Below the pieces are notes generated by a model. That model saw only the letters and a program-made list of their open reading frames with translations. It was not told the DNA's origin and did not search any database. A stretch of DNA of 64,000 nt from NCBI RefSeq assembly GCF_040496035.1, contig NZ_JBEPJZ010000001.1:1674001-1738000 (forward strand). The letters run 5' to 3'. The position numbers and the translations under genes were made by a program. Source of the stretch: Agromyces sp. SYSU T00194 (lineage in GTDB: Bacteria > Actinomycetota > Actinomycetes > Actinomycetales > Microbacteriaceae). This document shows positions 63,308-64,000 of this stretch, piece after piece. How positions within the stretch are numbered: the stretch's first letter is position 1; each line of letters starts with the position of its first letter.

Positions 63308-64000
63308 CAGCTGGCCACCGCGGGCACGCCCGCCTCGTCGTTCGCGGACCAGAGCATTCCCTCCGGCCAGCGCAACTGCACCCCGCGGCGCGTGAGGTGC
63401 CGCTGGAAGTCTGCGGTGCGGTCGGTCGAGTCGAGCACGGCGTGCGGTTCGGTCGATTCGGCGATCGCGTACGCGGCGAGGCTGCCCGCCGCCTCGCCGA
63501 TGCTCCATTCGACCGGGTGCAACCGGTAGCACCCGTTCGTGATCTGGGTCGTGCCGATGTTCTTGCACGCCGGCAGCAGGTTCCGGACCCGCCGGGGGAT
63601 GAGCGAGCCGAGCGGAATCTCGAACGGGTGCGGCACGTCGCCGTTCCAGATCGTGCCCGCCGTGCTCGGGTGGCGATCGATCCAGTAGTAGTGGCCGGTC
63701 CCGACGGTGTCGTCGTAGCGTCGTGCGCCGCGATCTCCGCGAAGCGTCAACGACACGTCCTGCTCGACGATCGTGCGACGTGCGAGGATGCGGCGCGACT
63801 CGCGGACGTAGGGCATCATGGCGAACCCGTCCTCGGTGCCGGCGATGTCGGCGCGCAGGCGGAGGCCGGGCCATCCGGTCCCCCCGTCGGGCCGGGGCGC
63901 CTCGGTCTGGAGCCAGTACAGCAGGGATGCGGACAGGGCCTTCGCGCCCCGCCAGTGGTCCGCGGCGTCGTCGACCCCGAAGAGGGGGCCGCCGACGTAG
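63307..64000 (-). CDS. FAD-dependent oxidoreductase paralogue, C-terminal part (cut by window end)
   Basis: The open frame runs off the window, leaving about 230 C-terminal residues. They align with the C-terminal half of the 58.2-kb flavoprotein: LQTEAPRPDGG, MPYVRESRRI, HPSTAGTIWNGD, NIGTTQITNGCYRLHPVEWSIGEAAGSLA. The N-terminal FAD-binding motif must lie beyond position 64000. It is the first visible gene of the coupled operon oxidoreductase, GH1, LacI, CE7 esterase. An internal Met near 63819 is not the start, because the similarity continues upstream of it without a stop. Confidence 0.85.
   Translation of the reverse strand, partial: YVGGPLFGVDDAADHWRGAKALSASLLYWLQTEAPRPDGGTGWPGLRLRADIAGTEDGFAMMPYVRESRRILARRTIVEQDVSLTLRGDRGARRYDDTVGTGHYYWIDRHPSTAGTIWNGDVPHPFEIPLGSLIPRRVRNLLPACKNIGTTQITNGCYRLHPVEWSIGEAAGSLAAYAIAESTEPHAVLDSTDRTADFQRHLTRRGVQLRWPEGMLWSANDEAGVPAVAS

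Overview
The window is about 64 kb of very GC-rich chromosome (around 70% or more G+C by eye). Genes are tightly packed, start and stop codons overlap (ATGA, GTGA, TGATG), GTG starts are common and third codon positions are mostly G or C. With a RamB-type regulator near isocitrate lyase and malate synthase, DUF222-HNH endonuclease, FMN/F420-type luciferase-like oxidoreductases and twin LacI-controlled glycosidase loci, this points to a soil or plant-associated actinobacterium, probably Microbacteriaceae (Agromyces/Microbacterium-like). The genus is inference. No rRNA, tRNA, CRISPR array, insertion sequence or prophage was seen.

Layout. 0.1-3.0 kb: a PucR regulator, then a VOC protein paired with an HxlR/SCP2-like regulator. 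3.1-4.8 kb: a less GC-biased islet with an ECF sigma factor, a membrane protein translationally coupled to it and a secreted calcium-type beta/gamma-crystallin, ending at a strong bidirectional hairpin. 4.9-10.1 kb: MOSC protein, P1 (DmpA-type) peptidase, cupin, FAD amine-oxidase-like enzyme and a RamB/ScfR regulator. 10.2-14.1 kb: lipoprotein, phosphotransferase and DUF222-HNH protein, rich in tandem repeats including a 10 x 17-bp minisatellite. 14.1-20.0 kb: a polyamine-type ABC importer operon with a YtcJ-like amidohydrolase. 20.5-23.6 kb: the glyoxylate bypass pair aceA-aceB. 23.8-28.4 kb: an HdeD-DUF389 fusion, an M43-like metzincin with repeats, and a luciferase-like oxidoreductase.

28.4-38.0 kb is the most interesting metabolic block: a three-gene ABC importer (NMT1/SsuA type), an FCD-GntR regulator, and a divergent five-gene operon (M20 hydrolase, luciferase-like monooxygenase, M29/NicX-like metalloenzyme, PLP aminotransferase, amidase). 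The same 14-bp sequence occurs upstream of the importer, the regulator and the catabolic operon, so these look like one regulon for uptake and breakdown of an unidentified, probably nitrogen-containing, compound.

38.0-42.7 kb: antiporter, HupE-like protein, DUF3500 lipoprotein, aldo/keto reductase. 42.7-49.2 kb: a large secreted PL8 polysaccharide lyase with three golvesin/Xly-type binding modules, divergent from an unknown protein and an RpiR regulator. 49.3-54.3 kb: a zinc-type CDF efflux pump with its ArsR repressor, an ABC-2 exporter with a fused double ATPase, and a GNAT acetyltransferase. 54.3-64.0 kb: a carbohydrate locus with beta-mannosidase, two LacI regulators, a CE7 acetyl esterase, a GH1 beta-glucosidase and two paralogous FAD-dependent oxidoreductases (one cut by the window end). 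Three copies of a LacI-type palindrome mark its first regulon. PL8, acetyl esterase, beta-mannosidase and beta-glucosidase together would suit an acetylated, mannose- and uronate-bearing glucan such as xanthan; this is inference.
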